Assembly: GCA_934589155.1 (NCBI GenBank)
Contig: CAKTNP010000003.1
Location: 89,542-153,541 of the forward strand
DNA length: 64,000 nucleotides
Direction of reading: 5' to 3'
From: an uncultured Oscillospiraceae bacterium
GTDB taxonomy: Bacteria; Bacillota; Clostridia; Oscillospirales; Oscillospiraceae
The translations under genes and the position numbers were made by a program. Below, piece by piece: positions 1-9,040 of this stretch (its first letter is position 1; each line of letters opens with the position of its first letter). The notes beneath the pieces are model-generated. The model saw nothing but the letters and a program-made list of their open reading frames with translations. It was not told the origin of the DNA and did no database searches.

Positions 1-2
1 AG

Positions 3-443
3 CGCTATCGACAGGGACTGAGGGACCTGCCCATACATATGAACCCCTTTGACGAGGCCAAGTGTGCCCCCAACTATTGGCTCTCGGCACTGATTGTTGA
101 TAAAGATGCCATGTGCGGCCAGGTCCGGGGGGACACGAAGGCTCTGTATGTTCCGGAGCCCGGCAAGTCCTGCCCCACGGAGATCCTGGAGGCTTTGGCG
201 TCTCTGAACGCCGAGGGCCGCCCCATCTGGAAGCCCATGCACATGCAGCCCATGTATCGGATGCACGAATTTGTCACCACGTCCGGTTCCGGCCGGGCCG
301 GGACCAACGCCTATCTGGCGGGCGGCTGCTCCAATGTGAGTGCGGACATTTTTGACCGGGGGCTGTGCCTGCCCAGTGACAATAAAATGACTGAGGAACA
401 GCAGGAGATCATTATCGACATGATCCACGCCTGCTTTGAATAA
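3..443 (+). CDS. DegT/DnrJ/EryC1-type PLP aminotransferase, C-terminal part (5' end outside window)
   Basis: The reading frame is open from the first bases of the window, so this is the C-terminal ~146 residues of a longer protein; an internal ATG at 39 is not the true start. The segment with NYWLSALIVD, WKPMHMQPMY and the ending DIFDRGLCLPSDNKM matches the C-terminal end of the sugar aminotransferases that transfer an amino group to nucleotide-linked 4-keto sugars (PglE/PseC/ArnB type). The PLP lysine lies upstream and is not visible. It is 17 bp ahead of a PglC-like sugar transferase, so it probably makes the amino sugar that starts the glycan; the matching 4,6-dehydratase is at 25281-27173. 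The exact substrate cannot be told from this fragment. Confidence 0.88.
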   Translation, partial: RYRQGLRDLPIHMNPFDEAKCAPNYWLSALIVDKDAMCGQVRGDTKALYVPEPGKSCPTEILEALASLNAEGRPIWKPMHMQPMYRMHEFVTTSGSGRAGTNAYLAGGCSNVSADIFDRGLCLPSDNKMTEEQQEIIIDMIHACFE

Positions 444-460
444 GGAAACCAGGGCGGAAA

Positions 461-1126
461 ATGGAAAAGGAAAAGACTCTGCATAGGCCCTACGGCCCCT
501 ATGAAAAATACTTCAAGCGGCTTTTGGATGCAATCTGCGCATTGATTGCGCTGATTATCCTAAGCCCAGCTATGTTGGTGACGGCAATTTTGGTGCGTGT
601 AAAGCTGGGCAGCCCCGTGATCTTTGCCCAGGAACGCCCGGGAAAAGATGAGAAGATCTTCAGACTTCACAAATTCCGCAGCATGAGCGATGCGCGGGAT
701 GAAAACGGCATGCTGCTGCCGGACAAGGAGCGCCTGACAGGATTCGGTAAAAAGCTCCGGGCCACCAGTTTGGATGAACTGCCGGAACTGTGGGACATTT
801 TCCGGGGCAAGATGAGTATCGTCGGGCCAAGACCGCTGCTAGTTGAATACTTGCCATTTTACACAGCAGATGAACGGCATAGGCATGATGTGCGGCCAGG
901 ACTTACAGGCTTAGCCCAAATAAACGGAAGAAATACGCTGACCTGGGAGCAAAAATTTGAATACGACTTGGAGTATGTGCAACATGTCAGCTTTATTATG
1001 GACTTGAGCATTTTACTGGATACAGTTGGAAAAGTGTTCAGTAGGTCGGGGGTTCGGGTCAATACCCAAAACAGTGAAGGAAATCTCGCACGGATTCGAG
1101 GTCGTGTTGGCGAGAAAGTGGAGTGA
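461..1126 (+). CDS. Initiating sugar-phosphate transferase, PglC/WcaJ-type
   Basis: 221 residues. A membrane re-entrant or spanning helix at ~21-45 is followed by the family core: KFRSM (71-75), the catalytic Asp-Glu pair in TSLDELP (102-108), VGPRPL (121-126) and RPGLTG (135-140). Such monotopic phosphoglycosyl transferases move a sugar-1-phosphate from a UDP-sugar to undecaprenyl phosphate, the first step of lipid-linked glycan assembly. Length fits the small PglC form rather than the large WbaP form. Together with the upstream aminotransferase it suggests a bacillosamine-like first sugar (inference). Base composition changes inside the gene: GC-rich to about 840, AT-richer afterwards, as if the 3' end had been exchanged by recombination. 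Confidence 0.93.
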   Translation: MEKEKTLHRPYGPYEKYFKRLLDAICALIALIILSPAMLVTAILVRVKLGSPVIFAQERPGKDEKIFRLHKFRSMSDARDENGMLLPDKERLTGFGKKLRATSLDELPELWDIFRGKMSIVGPRPLLVEYLPFYTADERHRHDVRPGLTGLAQINGRNTLTWEQKFEYDLEYVQHVSFIMDLSILLDTVGKVFSRSGVRVNTQNSEGNLARIRGRVGEKVE

Positions 1127-1132
1127 TTCATA

Positions 1133-2104
1133 ATGAACATTTTAATTCTTAGCTGCGGAACAAGGAACAAAGTTGTTCAATATTTCAAAAATGCTGTTGG
1201 CCCTTCTGGTAAAGTTTTTGCAGCCGATTGCAGCCCGTATGCACCTGCACTTTATGATGCAGATTCCTTCTATATTGTCCCTCGAATGACTACGCCTGGC
1301 TATATCGATGAGATATTGATGATTTGTAAAAAAGAGCACGTTAATGGCGTTTTGTCTCTGATTGATCCAGAATTGTCACTTTTAGCGCAACGCAAAGAAG
1401 ATTTTGAAGCTGTTGGTACAACGGTTGTAGGTTCTCCCTATGAAATGTGTGAGATGGCTCTTGATAAATGGGCTATGTATAACTGGTTGACAGCGCACGG
1501 TTATCGTTGCGCAAAAACCTATGTACAGTTTATGATGTTTGAACAGGCTCTTGCTAATGGAGAAGTGACCCTCCCCGTTTTTGTGAAGCCGCGTTTTGGC
1601 AGTGCTAGTCTGCATATTTCTAAAGCGGATGATCTAGAGACGGCGGAGTTTCTTTTCAAACATCAACCGGACATGATCATTCAGGAGTTCCTTAATGGGC
1701 AGGAGATCGGTGCTGATGTCTATACGGATATACTTTCTGGGCAGATTGTCGCTATCTTTACTAAGAAAAAGCTGGCAATGCGTGCGGGAGAGACAGAAAA
1801 AGCGATATCCTTCAAGGATGAAAAGCTCTTTGCACTAATTTCACAGTTTGTAGAAGAAAGTGGTTATCGTGCACAAATTGATATAGATATCTTCAGAATT
1901 GAGGATAAGTACTATATTTCTGAGATTAACCCGCGCTTTGGCGGTGGATACCCGCATGCTTATGAGTGTGGTGTAAGAACACCACAAATGATTATAAACA
2001 ATTTGAATGGGCAAATGAATACGCCAGTTATCGGAGAATATCAAAGCGATGTTGTCATGATGAAATATAACGAATTGAAAACACTTGTATTGGGTGATAG
2101 ATAA
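1133..2104 (+). CDS. ATP-grasp domain protein of glycan locus
   Basis: 323 residues. The N-terminal MNILILSCGTRNKVV segment is a PreATP-grasp/Rossmann-like fold; VKPRFGSAS (151-159) and QEFLNGQEIGADV (184-196) form the ATP-binding part and EINPRFGGGYP (264-274) carries the metal-binding Glu/Asn. This arrangement is that of carbamoyl-phosphate-synthase-like ATP-grasp ligases, often found in capsule and O-antigen loci, where they probably join an amino acid or another carboxylate to an amino sugar; the substrate here is unknown. The gene is markedly AT-richer than its outer neighbours and sits between two genes with composition breaks, which suggests it came in as a replaceable cassette. Six bases separate it from the preceding gene and two from the next. 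Confidence 0.88.
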   Translation: MNILILSCGTRNKVVQYFKNAVGPSGKVFAADCSPYAPALYDADSFYIVPRMTTPGYIDEILMICKKEHVNGVLSLIDPELSLLAQRKEDFEAVGTTVVGSPYEMCEMALDKWAMYNWLTAHGYRCAKTYVQFMMFEQALANGEVTLPVFVKPRFGSASLHISKADDLETAEFLFKHQPDMIIQEFLNGQEIGADVYTDILSGQIVAIFTKKKLAMRAGETEKAISFKDEKLFALISQFVEESGYRAQIDIDIFRIEDKYYISEINPRFGGGYPHAYECGVRTPQMIINNLNGQMNTPVIGEYQSDVVMMKYNELKTLVLGDR

Positions 2105-2106
2105 CG

Positions 2107-3207
2107 GTGGAACGAATCCTGATTTTAGCCAACCACAGCGGTGGACTGTATGATTTTCGCAAAGATCTAATTGCAAAGTTGAAGGAACATGCAGGTGTTA
2201 CCGTTGCCGTTCCACATAATGACCGCTGGGAAGAACTTCACAAGTTAGCGGACAGGGTAATCGAACTTCCAATCGATCGCCGCGGGATGAACCCACTGCA
2301 TGACAGCAAACTTTTTTGTCAGTACCGCTCCATGCTGAAAGAGAATGCTCCGGATCTGGTCTTGACATACACCATCAAGCCCAATATCTACGGTGGATTG
2401 GCCTGCCGGATAGCCCATATTCCCTATGCTGTGAACATTACGGGTCTCGGTAGCGCCATCGAAAATGGAGGTTGGCTGAAACGGTTTGTGCTGGTACTCT
2501 ACAAACCGGCATTGAAAGGTGCAAAGGTTGTGTTTTTCGAGAATGCGGGGGACCGAGATGCCCTTGTTGCCACCGGTGTTGTGCCAAATGGGCGAGATGT
2601 TGTGCTCAACGGTGCTGGTGTCAATTTGGAGGATTTTCCTTGTCAGCCCTATCCGCAGGGAGAACCGATACGATTTCTTTTTGTAGGACGTGTTATGCAC
2701 GAAAAAGGCGTGGACGAGTTGTTCGCGGCTGCAAAGCAATTGAAGCAACAGTACGGCGACGGCGTGGAGCTTCACATCGTCGGCTCCTTTGAAGAGGCCT
2801 ACAAGCCAACTATAGACGAGTTGGAGCGGCTGGGTGTGGTCAAGTACCACGGCTATCAGTCGGATATGAAGCCGTTTTATGCCATGGCAAATTGCTTGGT
2901 GTTGCCGTCCTATCATGAGGGTATGTCCAATGTTCTATTGGAGGCTGCCGCCAGCGGCAGGCCGGTGATCACCAGCAATATCCACGGCTGCCTGGAGGCG
3001 GTGGAGGACGGCGTATCCGGCCTCCTGTGTGAACGGAAAAATGCGGAAGACCTGTACCGGACCATGAAAAGGTTCCTGGACCTGCCCCGCGAGCAGCGGC
3101 GGCAGATGGGCCTTGCGGGCCGGAAACGCATGGAGGAAGTGTTTGACAAAAGGAAGGTCGTGGACCAGACGCTCCGGCGGCTTTTCGCGGAGGAAACCGT
3201 ATGCTAA
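2107..3207 (+). CDS. GT4-family glycosyltransferase (PglA-like)
   Basis: 366 residues from a GTG start two bases after the preceding stop. It has the GT-B two-domain layout: N-terminal acceptor domain with NHSGGLYDFRKDL, then the donor half with FLFVGRVMHEKGVDEL (~190-205) and the EX7E region SYHEGMSNVLLEA (~278-290). The NHSGGLYDFR opening and TYTIKPNIYG segment are typical of PglA/CapM-like enzymes that add the second sugar to the undecaprenyl-linked first sugar in the cytoplasm. Composition turns sharply GC-rich after about 2940, inside the conserved donor-binding half, consistent with a recombination junction. The last 7 bp overlap the EpsG-like gene, so translation is probably coupled. 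Confidence 0.92.
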   Translation: MERILILANHSGGLYDFRKDLIAKLKEHAGVTVAVPHNDRWEELHKLADRVIELPIDRRGMNPLHDSKLFCQYRSMLKENAPDLVLTYTIKPNIYGGLACRIAHIPYAVNITGLGSAIENGGWLKRFVLVLYKPALKGAKVVFFENAGDRDALVATGVVPNGRDVVLNGAGVNLEDFPCQPYPQGEPIRFLFVGRVMHEKGVDELFAAAKQLKQQYGDGVELHIVGSFEEAYKPTIDELERLGVVKYHGYQSDMKPFYAMANCLVLPSYHEGMSNVLLEAAASGRPVITSNIHGCLEAVEDGVSGLLCERKNAEDLYRTMKRFLDLPREQRRQMGLAGRKRMEEVFDKRKVVDQTLRRLFAEETVC

Positions 3208-4331
3208 AGCTCTTTCCCATTATTGCCTGGGCGCTGCTGCTGGCATTTCTCTCCGACAAAAGGTCCCGGTATGTACTGGACCGGGCCGAAAGAAAGCAAT
3301 ACACCCGGAAAGATCTGGCGATCTATCTCGTCATGGCCCTGTCCATGGCGGCGTTTGTGGGTCTGCGGACCCGGGGCAACGACACCTATGCTTACCGACA
3401 CCTGTATGAAAACCTTACGCCTGTGGGCCTAAGCAATATTGGGGACATTGACTGGCGGAAGGTCTCGAATGCGCCGGGGCTCCAATGCCTGACGATCCTG
3501 TTCAAGACCTGGGGCTTTTCCGTTCAGGACTACCTGATGGTCACGGCGCTGTTTACGGTCTGCACCTATCTGTGGTTTATTCGGAAATATACCTGCAGCA
3601 TCTGGCTGAGCATTTTCTATTTTCTGACCATGGGGGTCTATGACTTTACCATGGCGGCTATCAAGCAGACCATGGCGGTGGCTTTCCTGCTGCTGGCTAC
3701 CGATGGGGCGATCCAAAAAAAGTGGGGGCGCTATGTGATATGGCTGCTGGCGGCGGAACTGTTCCATCCCTATTCTTTCGTTTATCTGGTGGTTCCCTTC
3801 GTTGCCTTCCGCCCCTGGAGCCGAGGGACCCGGTACCTGCTGGCCGGAGCGCTGGCGCTGGCGTTGTTCATGTCCCAGTTCCTCTCGGCCATTGATATTG
3901 TGACGACATCCCTTGGGTATTCCTATGACGAGGGGGAATTCTCCGGGGAGGGCGTCAACATCCTCCGGGTGATGGTGGTATGGGTGCCGCTGGTGCTGTC
4001 GTTCCTGGGACGAAGGGCCATCGGAGCCATTGAGAGCCGTGCCACCAATATGATCCTGAATCTGATGATGGTAAATTCGGTGATCATGTTCATCGGCCTG
4101 TTTGGCACGGCAAACTATTTTGCCCGCTTAGCTAACTATTTTCTGATTTTCCAGGTCATTGGGCTGCCCTATGTGCTTACCCTCTTCAGCAGGGACAATG
4201 AGCGGATCCTGAAGAGGCTGTCCGCCGCGGGCTTTGCGGCGTACTACTATTACGGCGCGGCCATCGCAAACGGCGGCTTTGACGCCAACTATAACTTCAT
4301 GTCGCTGCTGGAATATCTGAAACGCAAGTAA
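3201..4331 (+). CDS. EpsG/Wzy-like polysaccharide polymerase, membrane protein
   Basis: 376 residues with about ten hydrophobic segments and no soluble domain. The N-terminal half contains AFVGLRTRGNDTYAY, the conserved Arg- and Asp-containing loop of EpsG-type proteins, which are thought to polymerise repeat units on the outer face of the membrane (Wzy role). It overlaps the preceding glycosyltransferase by 7 bp and is followed by another glycosyltransferase after 11 bp, as expected for a Wzx/Wzy-dependent locus; the flippase is at 15364-16881. Polymerase activity is inferred from family and context, not from a known catalytic motif. Confidence 0.88.
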   Translation: MLKLFPIIAWALLLAFLSDKRSRYVLDRAERKQYTRKDLAIYLVMALSMAAFVGLRTRGNDTYAYRHLYENLTPVGLSNIGDIDWRKVSNAPGLQCLTILFKTWGFSVQDYLMVTALFTVCTYLWFIRKYTCSIWLSIFYFLTMGVYDFTMAAIKQTMAVAFLLLATDGAIQKKWGRYVIWLLAAELFHPYSFVYLVVPFVAFRPWSRGTRYLLAGALALALFMSQFLSAIDIVTTSLGYSYDEGEFSGEGVNILRVMVVWVPLVLSFLGRRAIGAIESRATNMILNLMMVNSVIMFIGLFGTANYFARLANYFLIFQVIGLPYVLTLFSRDNERILKRLSAAGFAAYYYYGAAIANGGFDANYNFMSLLEYLKRK

Positions 4332-4342
4332 GGGATGGTTTT

Positions 4343-5440
4343 GTGATCAAAGTATTGCAGGTCGTGACCCATATGAACCGGGGCGGGCTGGAATCCATGC
4401 TGATGAACTATTACCGGCATATGGATCGAAACAAAATCCAATTTGATTTTCTGACCCACCGCCCCTACGACGGGGATTATGGGTCGGAGATCCGGCAGCT
4501 GGGTGGGGTAATATACCATCTGCCGGTGCTGAATCCCTTCAGCCCCGGCTATCGGCGGGAATTGGCTCTTTTTTTCGGGGAACACCCGGAATATAGGATT
4601 GTCCATGTGCACCAGGACTGCCTCAGCGGAGTGATTCTCAAGGAGGCGAGGGCCTGCGGCGTCCCGGTGCGGATCGCCCACAGCCATAACGCCAACCAGG
4701 ACAAAAATCTCAAGTATCCGATCAAGCTGTGGTATATGCGGCAGATTCCCCGGTATGCGACGGACCTGTTTGCCTGCGGAAAGAACGCCGGGGACTGGAT
4801 GTTCGGCGGGGCGCCGTACCGGATCCTCAATAATGCCATCGATGCCGCCGCCTATCGCTTCGATCCCGAAAAACGGGTGCAGATACGGCAGCGGCTGCAC
4901 CTTACAAATGAATTAGCGATGGGCCACGTGGGCCGGTTCAGCCCGCAGAAAAACCACCCGTTTCTTCTTGAGATCTTTGCTGCGCTGCTGAAAAAGGAAC
5001 CGGGTGCCGTTTTATTACTGGTTGGCGGCGGGGATGACATGCCGAAGATCCGGGAAAAAGCCAGGAACCTGGGGATCCTTGACCGGGTCCGGTTTTTGGG
5101 GGTTCGGGACGATGTGGCGGATCTGATGCAGGCCATGGATGTGTTTGCGTTCCCGTCCCTGTATGAGGGCCTGCCGGTCACCATGGTGGAGGCACAGGCT
5201 TCCAGCCTGCCCTGCCTGATTTCGGACCGGGTGCCGCCGGAGTGCATTATCACGGAAGGTCTGGTGGAGGCTCTGCCGCTGCCGGCGGGGCCGGGAGCCT
5301 GGGCAGAGAAAGCTCTGGAAAAGCGGGATACGGCCCGCACGGACCGTTACACTGAGATTAGCGCCCGGGGATTTGACATCACCACGGAGGCTGTAAAATT
5401 ACAGGAGTTCTATCTTAACGCCTATGAACAACGCTGCTGA
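4343..5440 (+). CDS. GT4-family glycosyltransferase
   Basis: 365 residues from a GTG start. The opening VLQVVTHMNRGGLESMLMNYY is the usual N-terminal glycine-rich loop of GT4 enzymes; GHVGRFSPQKNHPFLLE (~193-209) and SLYEGLPVTMVEAQ (~272-285) form the donor site with the EX7E pair. It resembles the EpsF/YveN-like enzymes of exopolysaccharide loci. It acts in the cytoplasm on the lipid-linked oligosaccharide; the sugar is not predictable. The 3' end overlaps the next gene by 17 bp. GC-rich like the core genome. Confidence 0.92.
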   Translation: MIKVLQVVTHMNRGGLESMLMNYYRHMDRNKIQFDFLTHRPYDGDYGSEIRQLGGVIYHLPVLNPFSPGYRRELALFFGEHPEYRIVHVHQDCLSGVILKEARACGVPVRIAHSHNANQDKNLKYPIKLWYMRQIPRYATDLFACGKNAGDWMFGGAPYRILNNAIDAAAYRFDPEKRVQIRQRLHLTNELAMGHVGRFSPQKNHPFLLEIFAALLKKEPGAVLLLVGGGDDMPKIREKARNLGILDRVRFLGVRDDVADLMQAMDVFAFPSLYEGLPVTMVEAQASSLPCLISDRVPPECIITEGLVEALPLPAGPGAWAEKALEKRDTARTDRYTEISARGFDITTEAVKLQEFYLNAYEQRC

Positions 5441-6320
5441 ACCAATCCTCACCGTTTTTACACCGGCCTATAACCGGGCGCATACGCTGCCACGCACCTA
5501 TGAGAGCCTCTGCCGTCAGAGCCGCAGGGACTTTATCTGGCTCATCGTAGACGACGGTTCCACCGACAACACCGCAGAGCTGGTGCGAACATGGCAGAGC
5601 CGGGACAATGGGTTTGAGATCCGGTACATCTACAAAGAAAACGGCGGCATGCACACCGCCCACAATGTGGCATATGCCAATATCCATACGGAACTGAACA
5701 CCTGCATTGACTCTGACGACATGCTGGCGGAGGGGGCCGTGGAGAAGATCCTGAACAAATGGGCCGAGGTCAGGGACGAGGGTTATGCGGGCCTGGCAGG
5801 CCTGGATGCCGATTTTGACGGAAGAATCATTGGAAAAGGCTTTCCCGAGGGCGTGACCGAAACGACGCTATCCGGCTACTATGCTGCCGGCGGCGCCGGG
5901 GACAAAAAGTTGGTCTACCGCACAGATGTGATCAACGCTTATCCGGAATACCCGGTGTTCCAGGGTGAAAAATATGTCAGCCTTGCCTATAAGTACCTCC
6001 TGATCGACCAGGATTATAAGCTGGCGGTATTGGATGAGGTCCTATGCAATGTGGAGTACCAGCCGGACGGCTCCAGCTGCAATATGCTGCGGCAGTATCT
6101 GAAAAATCCCATGGGCTTTGCCTTTTGGCGGACGGTGAAAATGCGGTATCCGGAATCCACCAAGCGCCTCATCATGGACTGTATTCATTACTGTTCCAGC
6201 AGCCAGTTGGCCCGTAACCGGCACTATATTGCGGAGAGTCCCCGGCCCCTGCTGACGGTGTTCTGTACCCCGGCCGGCTGGGCGCTGACGGGGTATATTA
6301 AGAAGAAGGTGCGTCCATGA
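5424..6320 (+). CDS. GT2-family glycosyltransferase
   Basis: 298 residues. The GT-A fold is shown by VFTPAYNRAHTLPRTYESL (~10-28), the nucleotide-binding LIVDDGSTDNT (~39-49) and the metal-binding DSDD (~94-97). The C-terminal part carries hydrophobic and basic stretches but no clear membrane helix. Family members add single sugars from nucleotide donors. It starts 17 bp inside the preceding gene and its stop overlaps the next start by 4 bp (ATGA), so it is part of one tightly packed operon. ATG start at 5424 chosen because it opens directly into the conserved N terminus. Confidence 0.92.
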   Translation: MNNAAEPILTVFTPAYNRAHTLPRTYESLCRQSRRDFIWLIVDDGSTDNTAELVRTWQSRDNGFEIRYIYKENGGMHTAHNVAYANIHTELNTCIDSDDMLAEGAVEKILNKWAEVRDEGYAGLAGLDADFDGRIIGKGFPEGVTETTLSGYYAAGGAGDKKLVYRTDVINAYPEYPVFQGEKYVSLAYKYLLIDQDYKLAVLDEVLCNVEYQPDGSSCNMLRQYLKNPMGFAFWRTVKMRYPESTKRLIMDCIHYCSSSQLARNRHYIAESPRPLLTVFCTPAGWALTGYIKKKVRP

Positions 6321-7069
6321 TCCCAAAAAAAATTCATTACTGCTGGTTTGGGGGAAATCCATTGCCCAAATCGGCACGGAAATGCATTGCCAGCTGGCGG
6401 AAATATTTTCCGGACTATGAAGTCATAGAATGGAATGAAGACAACTACGATGTCAATAAAATCCCATATACTGCCCAAGCATATGCTGCAAAAAAATATG
6501 CATTTGTTAGCGACTATGCACGGTTTGACATAATATACCGAGAGGGTGGAATTTACTTTGACACAGATGTTGAGGTGCTGTGCCCATTCGATGATATATT
6601 AAAGCATGGCGCTTTCTTTGGGTGTGAAATTGACGGAACAATGTCTGCGGAAGATCAAGCGATGTCGTTGGAAGGAAGAGAGTATGAGGATTTTAGTATT
6701 CGCGTAAGCCCCGGCCTCGGAATGGCAAGCGAGGCAGAGAATCCATTTTACAAAGAATTTTTGGAGTTTTATGATGACTATCGATTCTACCGCGAGGATG
6801 GCACCCGGAACTCGATGGCAGTTGTAAGGATTACAACAAACCTACTGGCAAAGCATGGCCTACAGGATAGAAAAGGTGTGCAAAAAGTAGAGCATATTAC
6901 AATTTATCCGGTGGAGTACTTTAACCCGATGGATAGTGCAACGGGCATTATCAGCACTACAGAAAATACACATACCATTCATTGGTATTCGTTATCGTGG
7001 ATGTCAGGGGCGGAGCGATTTTGGATTGCGGTGAAACGAAGACTCAGGAGAATGAGCCGGAGGAAATGA
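6317..7069 (+). CDS. GT32-family glycosyltransferase (OCH1/capsular DXD type)
   Basis: 250 residues. IPKKIHYCWFGGNPLP at the N terminus and SDYARFDIIYREGGIYFDTDV (split by the DTD metal motif near residue 85) are signatures of the DXD-containing GT32 enzymes present in many capsule loci. These transfer a hexose to a growing glycan. The start overlaps the preceding stop by 4 bp. From here to 7905 the DNA is clearly AT-richer than the flanks, with longer A/T runs in codons, suggesting a separate origin from the GT2 gene upstream. Confidence 0.92.
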   Translation: MIPKKIHYCWFGGNPLPKSARKCIASWRKYFPDYEVIEWNEDNYDVNKIPYTAQAYAAKKYAFVSDYARFDIIYREGGIYFDTDVEVLCPFDDILKHGAFFGCEIDGTMSAEDQAMSLEGREYEDFSIRVSPGLGMASEAENPFYKEFLEFYDDYRFYREDGTRNSMAVVRITTNLLAKHGLQDRKGVQKVEHITIYPVEYFNPMDSATGIISTTENTHTIHWYSLSWMSGAERFWIAVKRRLRRMSRRK

Positions 7070-7071
7070 GA

Positions 7072-7905
7072 ATGGAAACTACGGACATTAAGAAAATACA
7101 AAGGATAGCTATTGAGATTCTGTTTGATATTGTGGATGTCTGCGAAAAGAATAATATTGAATACTGCCTAATGTATGGAACGTTGCTCGGTGCAGTACGC
7201 CACCAGGGAATGATTCCATGGGACGACGATATTGATATTGGAATGAATCGTGAAAATTTTTATAGATTTCTAAAAATTGCTCCGGAGCTGATTTCTGATA
7301 AAAATGAAATAAAGATTATGGGAGCAATGGAATACTTGCCAGAGCTTAAGATTGGAAGAAAGGGGACCGTCTATTGCCTGAAGGAGGCAAAGGAACTAAA
7401 CATATCTCGTGAAATTACTGTTGATGTTTTCTTGATAGACTATACTAAGGAACAGCAGGGCAGATCTATAGCATTGCGGCGAAAACTACGAACATTTTTA
7501 CGACTGTGTGCGCTGCCGTGGGATGAAAAGAAGCTGTTAATTATCAGCATTGGAAAATCACAGCGTCATTTCAAGTGGTTTTACAAGGCGGGCCTGTATG
7601 GAATGCACATTCTTCGAATGATTGTAGGAGAGACAGCGTTCTACAGATGGGTATATAAGATATTTGTTGATATATCGAAACAAAGTGGCGAAGCAAGTTG
7701 CGTGATTTTTGACGATTATACATTTTCTGCAGACTACAAGATGATACAACTCCCGTTTGAAGGAAGAATGTTGAACGTGCCAGACAATTACAACGATATT
7801 CTTACAAAAAGCTATGGAGACTATATGAAACTACCTCCTGAAAATGAGCGATATAAAAAACACATTGAAGACTGGATATTGGAGATTGATTCTGAAGCAG
7901 TTTAG
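7072..7905 (+). CDS. LicD-family transferase
   Basis: 277 residues from the ATG at 7072, which has GGAGG eight bases upstream (7059-7063); earlier in-frame starts overlap the preceding gene and lack a ribosome site. GTLLGAVRHQG (36-46) and PWDDDIDI (49-56) are the hallmark nucleotidyltransferase-like motifs of LicD proteins, which attach phosphocholine or a similar phospho-substituent to surface glycans. Which phospho-group is used here is unknown; no choline uptake or activation genes are visible in the window. AT-rich like its left neighbour. A 94-bp gap without obvious structure separates it from the acyltransferase. Confidence 0.92.
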   Translation: METTDIKKIQRIAIEILFDIVDVCEKNNIEYCLMYGTLLGAVRHQGMIPWDDDIDIGMNRENFYRFLKIAPELISDKNEIKIMGAMEYLPELKIGRKGTVYCLKEAKELNISREITVDVFLIDYTKEQQGRSIALRRKLRTFLRLCALPWDEKKLLIISIGKSQRHFKWFYKAGLYGMHILRMIVGETAFYRWVYKIFVDISKQSGEASCVIFDDYTFSADYKMIQLPFEGRMLNVPDNYNDILTKSYGDYMKLPPENERYKKHIEDWILEIDSEAV

Positions 7906-7999
7906 GCCAAAGAAATAGGAATAAATATTAGATTTTAATGCTTCTGCAATGAATTAGGTGACTGCTTTCTGATTGCCTGGCTGAGAAAAGAGGAAGCCT

Positions 8000-9016
8000 G
8001 TGGAACTAACAAAGGAAAATTCCAAAATGCTGCAGGGCCTGTCTGTTTTGGCGATGGTATGGCTGCATCTGTTTGACAGGGACTATCACGGATTGTTTGC
8101 CCCACTTCTGTTCTTTAGAGGGGTGCCCTTGTCTTTTTATATTGGGCAATTGTCGGACTTCTGCGTATTCGGTTTTGCCTTTCTCAGCGGCTATGCCCAC
8201 ATGAAGCAATTCGGCAGAGAGGGCTATTACCGGCGCAGAGGCAAGGGGCTGCTGTCCGTATTTTGCACCTACTGGCTGGTCCTGATTGTGTTTTCCCTGG
8301 TGGGGATCGTAATCGGCCAGGGCGAGTATATGCCCGGAAGCGTTGGGAAGTTTGTTCTTAATGCCCTTACCATTGAAAGCTCCTATAATGGCGCATGGTG
8401 GTATATGTTTACATATGCCGTATTAGTCTTAATTTCTCCACTGATATTGAAATGTGTTGAAAAATGGAATCCGGTTATTCTCCTGGGACTGGGGTTTGGA
8501 GTTTATTGTGCCGCGTATTATGCACGGTTTCGGATGACTGGCGGCTGGCTATTGATGAAGTTCGGCCCATTTGGAATGACATTGTTTGAGTACTTATTGG
8601 GTGCGCTGGCATTGAAATATCAAATATTCACCCACATTTTTAGAGCATGGGAACGTATTCCAAAGTTTGGTCGCGGCGTTCTTACTGTGGCTTTGCTGCT
8701 GGGCCTGTTGTATGGTCGGACCAAATTGGTGCCCAGCCTGTTTGCGGCACCGGTTTCCGGATTCGTTGTTATGGCACTTTTTCATTTCTGGAAGAAGCCC
8801 AAGTCGGTGCAAAAGACGTTCCTATTTGTGGGAAAACATTCTGCAAACATCTGGCTGACGCACATGTTTTTCTATTTGACGTTGTTCAAGGACCTGGTCT
8901 ATCTCGCCAAATATCCGGTTCTGATCATGGCATTTATGCTGGCAATTACGATCCCGCTTTCCATGCTGCTGCAATGGATTAACAGGCCAATTCAGAACCG
9001 TGTTGCAAGACTTTGA
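8000..9016 (+). CDS. Acyltransferase-3-like membrane protein
   Basis: 338 residues from a GTG start. About ten hydrophobic helices run through the protein; LQGLSVLAMVWLHLF at 12-26 holds the conserved His of the acyltransferase-3 family, and GFAFLSGY (~59-66) is its second typical element. Members O-acetylate or succinylate sugars across the membrane. In this locus it probably decorates the glycan. The 5' half is GC-richer than the 3' half. A WYMFTYAVLVLISPL segment in the middle matches the family's conserved fourth/fifth helix. Alternative substrates such as lipids or peptidoglycan cannot be excluded. Confidence 0.87.
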   Translation: MELTKENSKMLQGLSVLAMVWLHLFDRDYHGLFAPLLFFRGVPLSFYIGQLSDFCVFGFAFLSGYAHMKQFGREGYYRRRGKGLLSVFCTYWLVLIVFSLVGIVIGQGEYMPGSVGKFVLNALTIESSYNGAWWYMFTYAVLVLISPLILKCVEKWNPVILLGLGFGVYCAAYYARFRMTGGWLLMKFGPFGMTLFEYLLGALALKYQIFTHIFRAWERIPKFGRGVLTVALLLGLLYGRTKLVPSLFAAPVSGFVVMALFHFWKKPKSVQKTFLFVGKHSANIWLTHMFFYLTLFKDLVYLAKYPVLIMAFMLAITIPLSMLLQWINRPIQNRVARL

Positions 9017-9040
9017 TGCCCGAAGGGAGGGGGCTTGACC

